A DNA stretch of 64,000 bases from Chryseobacterium viscerum (GCF_002899945.2 NZ_PPEG02000003.1:496001-560000); one strand, 5' to 3'. Shown: positions 54,243-62,423, numbered from the stretch's first letter. The notes: a model not told the origin generated them from the sequence alone. A program made the numbers and translations.

Positions 54243-55142
54243 ATGAAAAAGCTTTTCTTACTTATTTCCATTCTTTCACTTTCCCAGATCAAAGCACAGA
54301 TTGATCCGGTGAAGTATCCCACTTTTACCAATGTCGAAGATGCTTTAAACAGTAAAAAAACGGTCTACAGTATGAGTTTCAGAGAGAAAGGTCTCTTTAA
54401 TCTTCCTCCTCAGATCGTTAAGCTGGAATCATTATTCTTTTTGAATATCATGGCCAATAAGCTTGAAAAGATGGATCAGGAACTCTTTGCATTAAAAGAG
54501 CTGGAAATTTTAAATGTGAATGAAAACAGCATTAAATATATTCCGGATGAGGTAAGTAATCTTAAGAAACTGACCACTTTTTCAATGAATCTGAACAGCC
54601 TGACAAGCATTAATCCTAATCTTGCAAAGCTTCAGAACTTAAAGGTAGTACATTTCGATGCCAACAACCTGAATACCTTTCCCGAAGCCTTAATGGAAAT
54701 TCCGACGCTGGAAGAGATTAATCTTCAGGGAAACCAGATCAGCTTTATAGCAGATAGACTTGATCAGATTAAAAATCTGAAGTTTTTAAATCTTTCCGAT
54801 AATCAGATCAATGATTTAGGGAATTTATCTTTTCCTAGAAATCTAAAATATCTTGAGCTGCAGCAGAACTCAATCACCAGGCTTCCGGAAAATCTGTTCA
54901 AATCTCAGCATCTTGAATTTCTGAATGTAAGTGGAAATAATATCACGGAAATTTCACCCAAAGTAAAAGGGCTGAAAAATATTGTCAGCATGAATCTGGC
55001 CAATAACAATCTGAAAGATATTCCTGTAGAAATCAAACAGCTGAAAAACCTGAAAACCTTGATTCTTACAGGAAATCCTATAGAAAAATCTACAATTGAA
55101 AATTTAAAAACCTTACTTCCGGAGACCCAGATCTATTTCTAG
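54243..55142 (+). CDS. Secreted leucine-rich repeat protein
   Basis: 299 residues; signal peptide ending SQIKAQ. From about residue 60 to the end there are about ten LRRs of 22-24 residues with the LxxLxxLxLxxNxL pattern (for example LKELEILNVNENSIKYIPDE, LKYLELQQNSITRLPENLFK). These form a right-handed solenoid used for protein binding. No catalytic or sorting domain is attached. Starts immediately after the phoX terminator and ends 2 nt before the convergent SUI1 gene. Confidence 0.88.
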   Translation: MKKLFLLISILSLSQIKAQIDPVKYPTFTNVEDALNSKKTVYSMSFREKGLFNLPPQIVKLESLFFLNIMANKLEKMDQELFALKELEILNVNENSIKYIPDEVSNLKKLTTFSMNLNSLTSINPNLAKLQNLKVVHFDANNLNTFPEALMEIPTLEEINLQGNQISFIADRLDQIKNLKFLNLSDNQINDLGNLSFPRNLKYLELQQNSITRLPENLFKSQHLEFLNVSGNNITEISPKVKGLKNIVSMNLANNNLKDIPVEIKQLKNLKTLILTGNPIEKSTIENLKTLLPETQIYF

Positions 55143-55144
55143 AT

Positions 55145-55468
55145 CTATCCGCCAACACGTTTGGTTTTATATCCCATTTCTTTAAGGATATTCATTATTT
55201 TATCACGGTTATCCCCCTGAATGATAATCGTCCCATCCTTCTCAGAACCGCCTATACCCAGGGTGGTTTTTATTTTCTTTGAGATTTTTTTCAATTCTTC
55301 CTCACTGCCTTCCCAACCTTCAACAACCGTCACAGGCTTGCCATTTCTCCCTTTTTTCTCAAACTTGCATACCAAAGGCTCTTTCTGCTTGAATTGCTCT
55401 TCAGGCATCTCAAAATCCTGCTCATCATGATCAGGAAAAAGATTCTTCAATTGATCTCGTAAATCCAT
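55145..55468 (-). CDS. SUI1/eIF1-like translation factor (YciH family)
   Basis: 107-residue protein with the eIF1/SUI1 fold: KKGRNGKPVTVVEGWEGSEEELKKISKKIKTTLGIGGSEKDGTIIIQGD region (about 38-86) and the C-terminal KIMNILKEMGYKTKRVGG. Bacterial YciH-type proteins can affect start-site fidelity. The -7 box TAATTTTG (complement of 55473-55480) ends only about 5 nt before the ATG, so the mRNA may be leaderless or nearly so. Confidence 0.92.
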   Translation of the reverse strand: MDLRDQLKNLFPDHDEQDFEMPEEQFKQKEPLVCKFEKKGRNGKPVTVVEGWEGSEEELKKISKKIKTTLGIGGSEKDGTIIIQGDNRDKIMNILKEMGYKTKRVGG

Positions 55469-55472
55469 ACCG

Positions 55473-55480
55473 CAAAATTA
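55473..55480 (-). promoter_or_regulatory. SUI1-like gene promoter -7 box
   Basis: Minus-strand TAATTTTG immediately upstream of the ATG. Confidence 0.5.
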
Positions 55481-55532
55481 AAAAGATTTACTGAGTAATT
55501 GACTGAAATAACCAACGAAATTTCAATTTTTC

Positions 55533-55565
55533 AACCCTGTCAAGGTTTAAAACCTTGACAGGGTT
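55533..55565. repeat. Perfect 16-bp palindrome
   Basis: AACCCTGTCAAGGTTT-A-AAACCTTGACAGGGTT, intergenic, 16-bp arms with one central base. No T-tract follows, so it is not an ordinary terminator. The rest of the 341-nt gap up to the gpmI promoter has no recognised feature. Confidence 0.85.
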
Positions 55566-55781
55566 CCGGGAATGTAAAAAAGCTGAGTAGAATAGAGGTG
55601 ACAACCCCATTGTGATATCAGAAAAAATCTGAGATTTTTCACAACTTAAGTGAACTTCTATGCAATCATCATGTCACTTAAAATAGCTTAAGTGTTAAAA
55701 AGCTTTTGCCCTTTTATGATAATAAGATCAGCCATCAATAAAATTCAAGACTTCAAATTCTTCTATTCATAGGAAATTAGG

Positions 55782-55789
55782 TAAATTTG
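55782..55789 (+). promoter_or_regulatory. gpmI promoter -7 box
   Basis: TAAATTTG, 20 nt before the ATG. Confidence 0.6.
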
Positions 55790-55809
55790 TACAACAAAAG
55801 TTTTACAAA

Positions 55810-57351
55810 ATGTCAAAAAAAGCAATACTGGCAATTCTTGACGGATGGGGATTGGGAACAAACCCTAACGTTTCTGCAATAGACAAAGCAAATACACCAT
55901 TCATAGACAGCTGTTACAAAAAATTTCCACATACTACACTTGAAGCAAGTGGTCTGGCTGTGGGACTACCAGCGGGGCAGATGGGAAATTCTGAAGTAGG
56001 ACACATGAACCTGGGAGCCGGGAGAGTCGTTTACCAGAACCTTGTTAAACTCAACATGGCTGTTGAAAACGGAACACTGGGCCAGGAAAAAGTGATTCAG
56101 GATGCTTTTGAATATGCCAAAAGAGAAAATAAAAAAATACACTTTATCGGATTGGTTTCCAATGGAGGAGTACACTCACATATCAATCACTTAAAAGGAT
56201 TACTGACTGCCGCAAAAAACTTTGGTTTGAATGACAACGTTTTTGTTCATGCATTTACCGATGGTAGAGACTGTGATCCGCATTCAGGATTTGGATTTAT
56301 TGATGAGCTTCAGAAGCATATGGAAGCGACTACAGGAAAACTGGCAACAGTAGTAGGAAGATACTATGCGATGGACAGAGACAAGAGATGGGAACGTGTA
56401 AAACTGGCTTATGATGCCCTTGTAGAAGGAATAGGAGAGCCAACAACGGATGCTTTGGCAGCGATTAAGGCTTCTTATGATAATAATGTGACCGATGAGT
56501 TCCTGAAACCCATTATTTTAATGAATACGACAGCGACAGGAAATATAGTTCCGGTAGCAAAAATCATTGATAATGACGTGGTGATCTGTTTCAACTTCCG
56601 TACAGACAGAGGTAGAGAGATTACAGAAGTTCTTTCCCAGAAAGATTTCCCGGAGTACTCCATGAAAAAGCTGAATCTTTATTATGTCACCCTGACAAAC
56701 TATGATAAGACATTTCAGAATGTACAGGTCGTTTTTGACGAAAATGTATTGACGGAAACAATGGGTGAAATTCTTGAAAAAAATGGAAAAACCCAGATCA
56801 GAATTGCAGAAACTGAAAAATATCCTCACGTTACTTTCTTTTTCTCAGGAGGAAGAGAAGAAGAATTTGAAGGGGAAAGAAGACTGCTGTGCCCAAGTCC
56901 AAAAGATGTTCCTACGTATGATTTAAAGCCGGAAATGTCAGCTTATGATATTACCAATGCCATCGTACCAGAATTGGAACAGGGAACTGCTGATTTTGTT
57001 TGCTTAAATTTTGCCAATACAGATATGGTAGGGCATACAGGGGTTTTTGAAGCTGCTGTAAAAGCTGCTGAAGTTGTAGACCAGTGTATTGAAAAAGTAG
57101 CAACAGCTGCTTATGAAAACGGATATGCTGTTTTCATTCTTGCAGACCACGGAAACTCTGATGTAATGATCAACGCAGACGGAACTCCTAATACCCAGCA
57201 CTCAACAAATCTGGTTCCTTTTATCGTAATGGATAAAGAGCATACTTGGAACCTAAAGCCCGGAAAATTAGGAGATGTAGCCCCTACAATCCTTAATGTA
57301 ATGGGGGTTAAAATACCAGATACAATGACAGGAGAAGTTTTAGTTAACTAA
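55810..57351 (+). CDS. gpmI: 2,3-bisphosphoglycerate-independent phosphoglycerate mutase
   Basis: 513-residue metal-dependent (Mn) glycolytic enzyme interconverting 3- and 2-phosphoglycerate. Alkaline phosphatase superfamily: D11 in ILDGWG, the phosphorylated serine S61 in GQMGNSEVGHMNLGAG, DGRDCDPHSG, GRYYAMDRDKRWER, and the metal ligands in NFANTDMVGHTG and LADHGNSDVM. Full family length, no fusion. Single gene with its own promoter and terminator. Confidence 0.98.
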   Translation: MSKKAILAILDGWGLGTNPNVSAIDKANTPFIDSCYKKFPHTTLEASGLAVGLPAGQMGNSEVGHMNLGAGRVVYQNLVKLNMAVENGTLGQEKVIQDAFEYAKRENKKIHFIGLVSNGGVHSHINHLKGLLTAAKNFGLNDNVFVHAFTDGRDCDPHSGFGFIDELQKHMEATTGKLATVVGRYYAMDRDKRWERVKLAYDALVEGIGEPTTDALAAIKASYDNNVTDEFLKPIILMNTTATGNIVPVAKIIDNDVVICFNFRTDRGREITEVLSQKDFPEYSMKKLNLYYVTLTNYDKTFQNVQVVFDENVLTETMGEILEKNGKTQIRIAETEKYPHVTFFFSGGREEEFEGERRLLCPSPKDVPTYDLKPEMSAYDITNAIVPELEQGTADFVCLNFANTDMVGHTGVFEAAVKAAEVVDQCIEKVATAAYENGYAVFILADHGNSDVMINADGTPNTQHSTNLVPFIVMDKEHTWNLKPGKLGDVAPTILNVMGVKIPDTMTGEVLVN

Positions 57352-57373
57352 AATTCAATAATATTGTTAAAAG

Positions 57374-57408
57374 AATGCCGTTATACTTTTGTAGCGGCAT
57401 TTTTTTTA
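57374..57408 (+). terminator. gpmI terminator
   Basis: AATGCCGTTA / TAGCGGCATT stem (one G-U) followed by TTTTTTTT. Confidence 0.88.
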
Positions 57409-57471
57409 TGACTTATGTCAGATAAGGTATGACTTGCATACTTTATTATGCGCTAAATAATAAATAAATCA

Positions 57472-57479
57472 TATCTTTG
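57472..57479 (+). promoter_or_regulatory. Acyl-ACP desaturase promoter -7 box
   Basis: TATCTTTG, 23 nt before the ATG. Confidence 0.65.
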
Positions 57480-57501
57480 TAACTTAAAACTGAATAGTAA
57501 A

Positions 57502-58479
57502 ATGTATCAAAAGCTTGTAAGGAAAGAAGTAATGGGAATATTGGAAAAGGAAGTAGGTTCTTTTCTTGATAAATTTTTAACGCCAATTGAAAAAATCTGG
57601 CAGCCTTCCGATTATTTACCAGATCCTTCAAGTGATGAATTCAAACACGATTTAGAAGAAATTCAGACTTTTGCTCGTGAAATGCCTTATGATCTTTTCG
57701 TAACACTGATTGGAGACTGTATCACAGAAGAAGCACTTCCTTCTTATGAGTCTTGGTTGATGGGAGTTGATGGAATCAATCAGGAAGGAAAATTAGGTTG
57801 GGCCAATTGGGTAAGAGCATGGACTGCAGAAGAAAACAGACACGGAGATTTATTAAACAAATATCTTTATCTGTGTGGAAGAGTAAACATGAGAGAAGTA
57901 GAAATTACGACTCAATACCTGATCAATGATGGTTTCGACTTGGGAACAAGTATGGATCCGTATAGAAATTTCGTCTACACAAGCTTCCAGGAAACAGCAA
58001 CCAATATTTCTCACAGAAGAGTAGGGACGCTTGCAAAACAATCCGGAAACGGAAAACTGGCAAAAATGTGTGGGGTAATTGCTGCAGATGAAGCAAGACA
58101 CGCTAAAGCATACAAACATTTCGTTGCTAAAATTCTTGAAATAGACCCTTCAGAAATGATTCTTGCCTTCGAAGATATGATGCGTAAGAAGATTGTAATG
58201 CCGGCTCACCTGATGAGACAATCAGGGCAGAAGGCAGGAGAACTTTGGGGACATTTCTCAGATGCAGCACAAAGATGTATGGTATACACTGGTCATGATT
58301 ATATCAATATCATGAAAGACCTTTTAGATGAATGGAAAATTGAGCATGTGAAAGGACTTACAGAAAAAGCAGAAAAAGCTCAGGAATATCTGATGAAGCT
58401 TCCTGCAAGACTACAGAAGATCACAGACAGGGTTTCTACTCCAGATCTTCAGTTTCAGTTCAGCTGGGTAAAGAAATAA
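57502..58479 (+). CDS. Acyl-[acyl-carrier-protein] desaturase
   Basis: 325-residue soluble di-iron desaturase (ferritin-like four-helix bundle) that puts a double bond into acyl-ACP, as plant stearoyl-ACP desaturase does. The two iron motifs ExxH are E111-N-R-H114 (in AEENRHGDL) and E197-A-R-H200 (in ADEARHAK), with an additional Glu in TSFQETATNISH. Length and pattern match the Actinobacteria/Bacteroidota desaturases. Expected role is membrane fluidity; position of the double bond unknown. Electron donor could be a ferredoxin. Confidence 0.94.
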   Translation: MYQKLVRKEVMGILEKEVGSFLDKFLTPIEKIWQPSDYLPDPSSDEFKHDLEEIQTFAREMPYDLFVTLIGDCITEEALPSYESWLMGVDGINQEGKLGWANWVRAWTAEENRHGDLLNKYLYLCGRVNMREVEITTQYLINDGFDLGTSMDPYRNFVYTSFQETATNISHRRVGTLAKQSGNGKLAKMCGVIAADEARHAKAYKHFVAKILEIDPSEMILAFEDMMRKKIVMPAHLMRQSGQKAGELWGHFSDAAQRCMVYTGHDYINIMKDLLDEWKIEHVKGLTEKAEKAQEYLMKLPARLQKITDRVSTPDLQFQFSWVKK

Positions 58480-58513
58480 TTGATTTACATATTATTTAAA
58501 TTATAAAAGTATT

Positions 58514-58541
58514 GAGTGCCTTTCTTTTGGGCACTCTTTTT
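58514..58541 (+). terminator. Desaturase terminator
   Basis: GAGTGCC-N9-GGCACTC followed by TTTTT, 35 nt past the stop and 6 nt before the next promoter. Confidence 0.85.
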
Positions 58542-58547
58542 ATTTCT

Positions 58548-58555
58548 TATCTTTG
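58548..58555 (+). promoter_or_regulatory. HAD hydrolase promoter -7 box
   Basis: TATCTTTG 20 nt before ATG 58576. It rules out the upstream in-frame start at 58516, which would be encoded by the terminator. Confidence 0.7.
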
Positions 58556-58575
58556 CAAAAGCTAAAAAAAACAAA

Positions 58576-59007
58576 ATGTTAAATAATAAAAAGATTGCTG
58601 TTGACTTTGACGGAACGATTGTAGATGACGCTTACCCGGCAATTGGAAAAGCGAAAACTTTTGCTTTCGAAACATTAAGAAGACTCCAGGCCGAAGGTTT
58701 CAGACTTATTCTTTGGACTTACAGACACGGAAAAACATTAGATGAAGCCGTAGAATTTTGCAAAAAAAACGGAATAGAATTTTATGCAGTGAATTCAAGC
58801 TTTGAAGGAGAAGTTTTTGACTCTGAGACTCAATCCAGAAAATTAGATGCAGACTGGTTCATTGACGACAGAAATTTAGGTGGATTCCCAGGCTGGGGTG
58901 AGATCTACAATATTATTCAGGAAAGAATAGAATTCCGTGTAGAAGGAAAAGAAGTTCTTGCCTATTCAAAACTTAAAAAAGAAAAGAAAAAAGGACTTTT
59001 CTGGTAA
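58576..59007 (+). CDS. HAD-like phosphatase (BT0820-type)
   Basis: 143-residue compact HAD-superfamily protein. Motif I is VDFDGTIVDD (nucleophile Asp and acid/base Asp), motif II the Thr of ILWTYRHGKTL, and motif IV DADWFIDDRNLGG. No cap domain inserts of note, like the small Bacteroides hypothetical phosphatases. Substrate unknown. Start by ATG 58576, from the promoter position and the natural N-terminus MLNNKKIAVDFDG. Confidence 0.88.
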   Translation: MLNNKKIAVDFDGTIVDDAYPAIGKAKTFAFETLRRLQAEGFRLILWTYRHGKTLDEAVEFCKKNGIEFYAVNSSFEGEVFDSETQSRKLDADWFIDDRNLGGFPGWGEIYNIIQERIEFRVEGKEVLAYSKLKKEKKKGLFW

Positions 59008-59009
59008 GA

Positions 59010-59160
59010 TATAGAAGGTAGAAGCTAGATTTGAGATGTTAGTTTTTTAATATCAAATGCTTCTGATTTTTATAATTTATGATAGAAAGTTCATAAGATG
59101 ATGGGAAGCAAAATAAGCGTAACGCTGTATCTGGCTTCTAACATCTAATATCTAACATCT
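59010..59160. repeat. Intergenic inverted repeat (AGATGTTAG family)
   Basis: Left part has GGTAGAAGCTAGA and GAGATGTTAG; right part has GGCTTCTAACATCTAATATC and TAACATCT, the reverse complement with small changes. Fills the gap before map; no gene seen. Confidence 0.65.
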
Positions 59161-59167
59161 ATATACA

Positions 59168-59977
59168 ATGATTCAATTAAAAACGATAGACGAATTACGT
59201 CTGATGAAGGAGAGCGCCCGTTTGGTTTCTAAAACATTGGGAATGTTGGCAAAAGAAATTAAACCAGGGATTACAACCTTATATTTGGATAAATTGGCTC
59301 ATGATTTTATTAAAGATCATGGTGCTGAACCTGCATTTTTAGGATATGGAGGATTTCCAAACTCTTTGTGTATCTCTCCAAATGAGCAGGTAGTTCATGG
59401 TTTTCCAAATAAGGAAGAAATAAAAGAAGGAGATGTTCTTTCTGTAGACTGTGGGGCTATTCTTAACGGTTTCGTAGGAGATCATGCGTATACTTTTGAA
59501 ATTGGAGAAGTGAAGCCGGAGGTAAAGAAGATGCTTCAGGTTACCAAAGAATCTCTTTACAAAGGTATTGAGCAATGTGTCAGAGGAAAAAGAATAGGAG
59601 ATATCTCCCATGCAATTCAGGCTCATTGTGAGAAAGAAGGATATGGAGTGGTAAGAGAGCTTGTAGGACACGGTTTGGGAAGAAAAATGCACGAAGATCC
59701 ACAGGTTCCTAACTACGGAAGACAGGGAAGTGGAAAAATAATTAAAGACGGTTTAGCAATTGCTATTGAGCCCATGATCAATCTTGGAACAGAGAAAGTG
59801 AAATTCCATAGCGATGGCTGGACGGTAACAACGTTGGATAATATGCCATCTGCTCACTTTGAACATGATGTAGCGGTGATCAATGGTAAGCCGGTATTGC
59901 TTTCAACATTTGAATATGTGTATGAAGCTTTAGGGATTGTAAGTGATGAAGAAAAGCAGTTCCAACTGGATTTTTAA
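59168..59977 (+). CDS. map: Type I methionine aminopeptidase
   Basis: 269-residue metalloenzyme removing the N-terminal Met from new proteins. Pita-bread fold with metal ligands in VDCGAILNGFVGDHAYTF (Asp, Asp), VGHGLGRKMHEDP (His), AIEPMINLG (Glu) and FEHDVAV (Glu region). Overlaps the methyltransferase start by one base (TAATG) and begins after the AGATGTTAG-type repeat. The ribosomal-protein neighbours common to map elsewhere are not here, so this may be a second, stand-alone copy. Confidence 0.95.
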   Translation: MIQLKTIDELRLMKESARLVSKTLGMLAKEIKPGITTLYLDKLAHDFIKDHGAEPAFLGYGGFPNSLCISPNEQVVHGFPNKEEIKEGDVLSVDCGAILNGFVGDHAYTFEIGEVKPEVKKMLQVTKESLYKGIEQCVRGKRIGDISHAIQAHCEKEGYGVVRELVGHGLGRKMHEDPQVPNYGRQGSGKIIKDGLAIAIEPMINLGTEKVKFHSDGWTVTTLDNMPSAHFEHDVAVINGKPVLLSTFEYVYEALGIVSDEEKQFQLDF

Positions 59978-60744
59978 TGAAAAAGTTAACGAAGCTTTTA
60001 CTGAATAAAATACCACGTCCGATGCTTATTAAGATGAGCATTTGGGCAAGACCGCTTATCTATCAGTTTTTCAAAGGAGATCAATTCTTTGACCCTATTG
60101 ACGGAAGATCTTACAGGAAATTCCTTCCGTATGGATATGGAAAACAGAGAGAAAATGCTCTTTCTCCCGGAACATTAAGTCTGGAGAGACACCGCCAGAT
60201 GTGGCTGTATCTTCAGAACGAAACTGATTTTTTCATTAAAAATTATAAAGTTCTGCATATTGCTCCGGAACAGGAATTTTTAAGGAAGTTCAAGAGAATG
60301 AGTAATCTGAACTATATTTCGGCAGACTTATATTCTCCGATTGTTGATGTGAAGGCTGATATTCTGGACTTACCTTTTGAGAATGAAACGTTCGATATTA
60401 TTTTCTGTAACCATGTTCTGGAACATATCGAAGATGATGCAAAGGCAATGAGTGAGCTGTACAGAGTAATGAAGCCAGGAGGGTGGGGAATTCTTCAGGT
60501 TCCGATGAAAAATTCTTTGGAGAAAACCTATGAAGATTTTACCATCAAAGATCCTAAAGAACGCCAGAAACACTTTGGACAATATGATCATGTCCGTTGG
60601 TATGGAATGGATTATTTTGACCGTTTAAGAAAGGCAGGCTTTGAAACAGAACCAAATTTCTACTCCCAGAAGTTTCCGGAAGATGAAATAAAAAAATACG
60701 GGTTAAGGCATAATGAGATCTTACCTTTAGTATATAAAAAATAA
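59977..60744 (+). CDS. Class I SAM-dependent methyltransferase
   Basis: 255 residues with a Methyltransf_11-type core. The usual glycine-rich motif I is replaced by VLHIAPEQEFLRKF; motif II-like SADLYSPIVDVKADILDLPFENETFDIIFCNHVLEHIEDD (part) is strong and ends in the typical NHVLEH. The N-terminal 90 residues are a basic helical region without a clear transmembrane segment. Substrate unknown. Coupled to map by a one-base overlap. Confidence 0.85.
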   Translation: MKKLTKLLLNKIPRPMLIKMSIWARPLIYQFFKGDQFFDPIDGRSYRKFLPYGYGKQRENALSPGTLSLERHRQMWLYLQNETDFFIKNYKVLHIAPEQEFLRKFKRMSNLNYISADLYSPIVDVKADILDLPFENETFDIIFCNHVLEHIEDDAKAMSELYRVMKPGGWGILQVPMKNSLEKTYEDFTIKDPKERQKHFGQYDHVRWYGMDYFDRLRKAGFETEPNFYSQKFPEDEIKKYGLRHNEILPLVYKK

Positions 60745-60748
60745 AACA

Positions 60749-60779
60749 AAACCCGTTTCAACTACTGAAACGGGTTTTT
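60749..60779 (+). terminator. map-methyltransferase operon terminator
   Basis: AAACCCGTTTCA-ACTAC-TGAAACGGGTTT followed by T residues. Confidence 0.88.
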
Positions 60780-60924
60780 ATATGAAGAATTACCAGTAAA
60801 AGGTTGAATGCTTATAAGAGTCGATTTAAATTTTTAGTGGATGTTTCCAGTCTTGAACTTTTGTATACTTTTGCTTCAAGGTAAAAGTATAAATAAGAAA
60901 AATAGATATTCAACCCTATAAAAT

Positions 60925-60953
60925 AAAAAACCGCCTTCATTGCGAAGACGGTT
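60925..60953 (-). terminator. SMR transporter terminator
   Basis: Minus strand AAACCGTCTTC-GCAAT-GAAGGCGGTTT followed by TTTAT; one mismatch in the stem. Confidence 0.8.
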
Positions 60954-60990
60954 TCCATTTTTAAATATAGATAGAAATGCATGCACTTTT

Positions 60991-61323
60991 CTAATGTGAT
61001 GAAGACACAGCTTTCAAGCCTACTACAGAAGCAATAAGGGTTACAATAAAAAACACCCTCCAAAAACTAACGGGATCCTTAAAGAAGATAATTCCCATTA
61101 AAGCCGTTCCTACAGCCCCAATTCCCGTCCATACCGCATAAGCCGTACCGATGGGCAGTGTTTGAGTCGCTTTGATCAGTAAAACCATACTGATAGTCAA
61201 TGTTACCAGAAAGCCTGCATACCAATAATAGGATTCCGTTCCGGAAGTTTCTTTTGCCTTTCCCAGACATGATGCAAAGGCAACTTCAAATAATCCCGCG
61301 ATAACTAATATGATCCAATTCAT
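60991..61323 (-). CDS. SMR family exporter, SugE/Gdx-like
   Basis: 110 residues, four transmembrane helices. The proton/substrate carboxylate is E13 (AGLFEVAFAS), and the TM3 motif YAVWTGIGAVGTALMGIIFF matches the Gdx (guanidinium exporter, SugE) branch more closely than EmrE. Inner membrane, dual-topology or homodimer expected. No guanidine riboswitch was recognised upstream. The Crp/Fnr gene 430 nt upstream on the same strand might regulate it, but a repeat-filled gap separates them. Confidence 0.9.
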   Translation of the reverse strand: MNWIILVIAGLFEVAFASCLGKAKETSGTESYYWYAGFLVTLTISMVLLIKATQTLPIGTAYAVWTGIGAVGTALMGIIFFKDPVSFWRVFFIVTLIASVVGLKAVSSSH

Positions 61324-61451
61324 TTTTTAAATTTTTCTACAGCAAAGTTCAGGATTTGTAAGGAGAAAAAATTTTACAATTGTTAAAAAATGAAGACGGC
61401 GGCAAAGAAGGAAGATGGGAGTTGGAAGCTGGAAGAAAGAACTGCAGACAT

Positions 61452-61484
61452 AATATCAATATCAATATCAATATCAATATCAAT
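61452..61484 (+). repeat. AATATC hexanucleotide tandem array
   Basis: Five perfect copies of AATATC plus a partial sixth that runs into the two-hairpin repeat. Confidence 0.9.
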
Positions 61485-61550
61485 AGGGGCGGACTTTAGT
61501 CCGCTTTCAATATAAACAATCATTCCTTTGGCTTTAGCCAAAACATAAGA
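61481..61550 (+). repeat. Dispersed two-hairpin repeat with compensated stem
   Basis: CAATAGGGGCGGACTTTAGT then CCGC: first hairpin GCGGACTTTAGTCCGC, second TTGGCTTTAGCCAA. The inner pair is A-T where other copies have G-C. Confidence 0.82.
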
Positions 61551-61753
61551 CTTTTTAAATCTTTCAATTCTTAAAACCTAAAGTTGGAAGCTGGAAGAAT
61601 GAAGATGGATGTTATTGTCTCATATGATAATTAGTAAACATTTTTTAGATAAAGTTCGTAGAATCATTAATAAATAAAAATGAGCAAGATTCCTTAATGG
61701 ACTATCATAACTTCCTTCTTCCATCATCCAGCTTCCATCCTCAAAATCAAAAA

Positions 61754-62317
61754 TTATTTAATCTCAGCCCGGATTCTGCTCAAACTTACCTGGGTAATCC
61801 CAAGATAAGAAGCAATATAACCAAGCTGAACTCTTTTGAGTAAATCAGGCTGATAGGTGATAATGTCTTTATAGCGTTCCAAAGAAGTTTTGAACTGTCT
61901 TGAAATAATCAGTTCTTCAGATTTTATCATTTCTGCTTCTGCTAGTTTTCTTCCCCAGTTGGCAATATGAATATCTTCATTGAATAGTTTTCTGAGACTT
62001 TCTGTTTCCATTCTGTACAGATCACAGTCTTCCAGCAATTCGATGCTTTCATAGCCGGGTTTATCCTCTACATAGCTTTTCATAGAAAGAATACACTGGC
62101 CCTCACTTCCGAACCAGAACGTAATATCATTCTCAGCTGTTGAAGAGTATGCACGCGCAATTCCTTTTCTTATAAAATAGAGGTACGGAATCACTTTATC
62201 AGCTTCCATCAGGCAAAAGCCTTTAGGATGAGAAACCTCTGTGATACGTTCTTTTAAACTGTTTTTTGATGCCTCAGGAAGAAGGTAAATCTGGTCCAGA
62301 ATCTGGTCTATATTCAT
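61754..62317 (-). CDS. Crp/Fnr-family transcriptional regulator
   Basis: 187 residues: cNMP-binding beta-roll (about 20-115) and C-terminal helix-turn-helix (VQLGYIASYLGITQVSLSRIRAEIK, part, about 160-187). The typical cAMP contact RE residues are not conserved and there is no cysteine cluster, so it is a Bacteroidota-type regulator of unknown ligand. Promoter box TACTTTTG is the complement of 62337-62344. Divergent to the LacI regulator across a 348-nt AT-rich gap. Confidence 0.9.
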   Translation of the reverse strand: MNIDQILDQIYLLPEASKNSLKERITEVSHPKGFCLMEADKVIPYLYFIRKGIARAYSSTAENDITFWFGSEGQCILSMKSYVEDKPGYESIELLEDCDLYRMETESLRKLFNEDIHIANWGRKLAEAEMIKSEELIISRQFKTSLERYKDIITYQPDLLKRVQLGYIASYLGITQVSLSRIRAEIK

Positions 62318-62336
62318 AAAGATGAATTCTAATATT

Positions 62337-62344
62337 CAAAAGTA
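62337..62344 (-). promoter_or_regulatory. Crp/Fnr gene promoter -7 box
   Basis: Minus-strand TACTTTTG, 19 nt before the ATG. Confidence 0.6.
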
Positions 62345-62423
62345 TTGGTTTTAAATGGTTAAATAAGAGGATATTTTTGCCATATTTTAAATTATTTTCA
62401 AAATATATTAAAAATTAACAATC

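Larger units (their letters stand above)
61411..61742. repeat. GGAAGCTGGAAG-type repeats, direct and inverted
   Basis: Purine copies at 61411-61437 and 61582-61609 (GTTGGAAGCTGGAAGAA) and the pyrimidine complement at 61711-61742 (CTTCTTCCATCATCCAGCTT), enclosing the hexamer array and the two-hairpin repeat. No gene in 61324-61753. Confidence 0.7.

Noticed and set aside
58516..58575. Longer start for the HAD phosphatase
   Set aside because: Would be encoded by the desaturase terminator and the gene's own promoter.
60812..61063. 83-codon minus-strand frame at the SMR gene end
   Set aside because: Overlaps the SMR gene and its terminator; composition is not protein-like.
61324..61380. Guanidine riboswitch before the SugE/Gdx-like gene
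   Set aside because: The short leader shows no recognisable guanidine-riboswitch motif or conserved pairing.
61452..61550. CRISPR array
   Set aside because: The repeats are a hexamer array and a hairpin element without spacers; no cas genes in the window.
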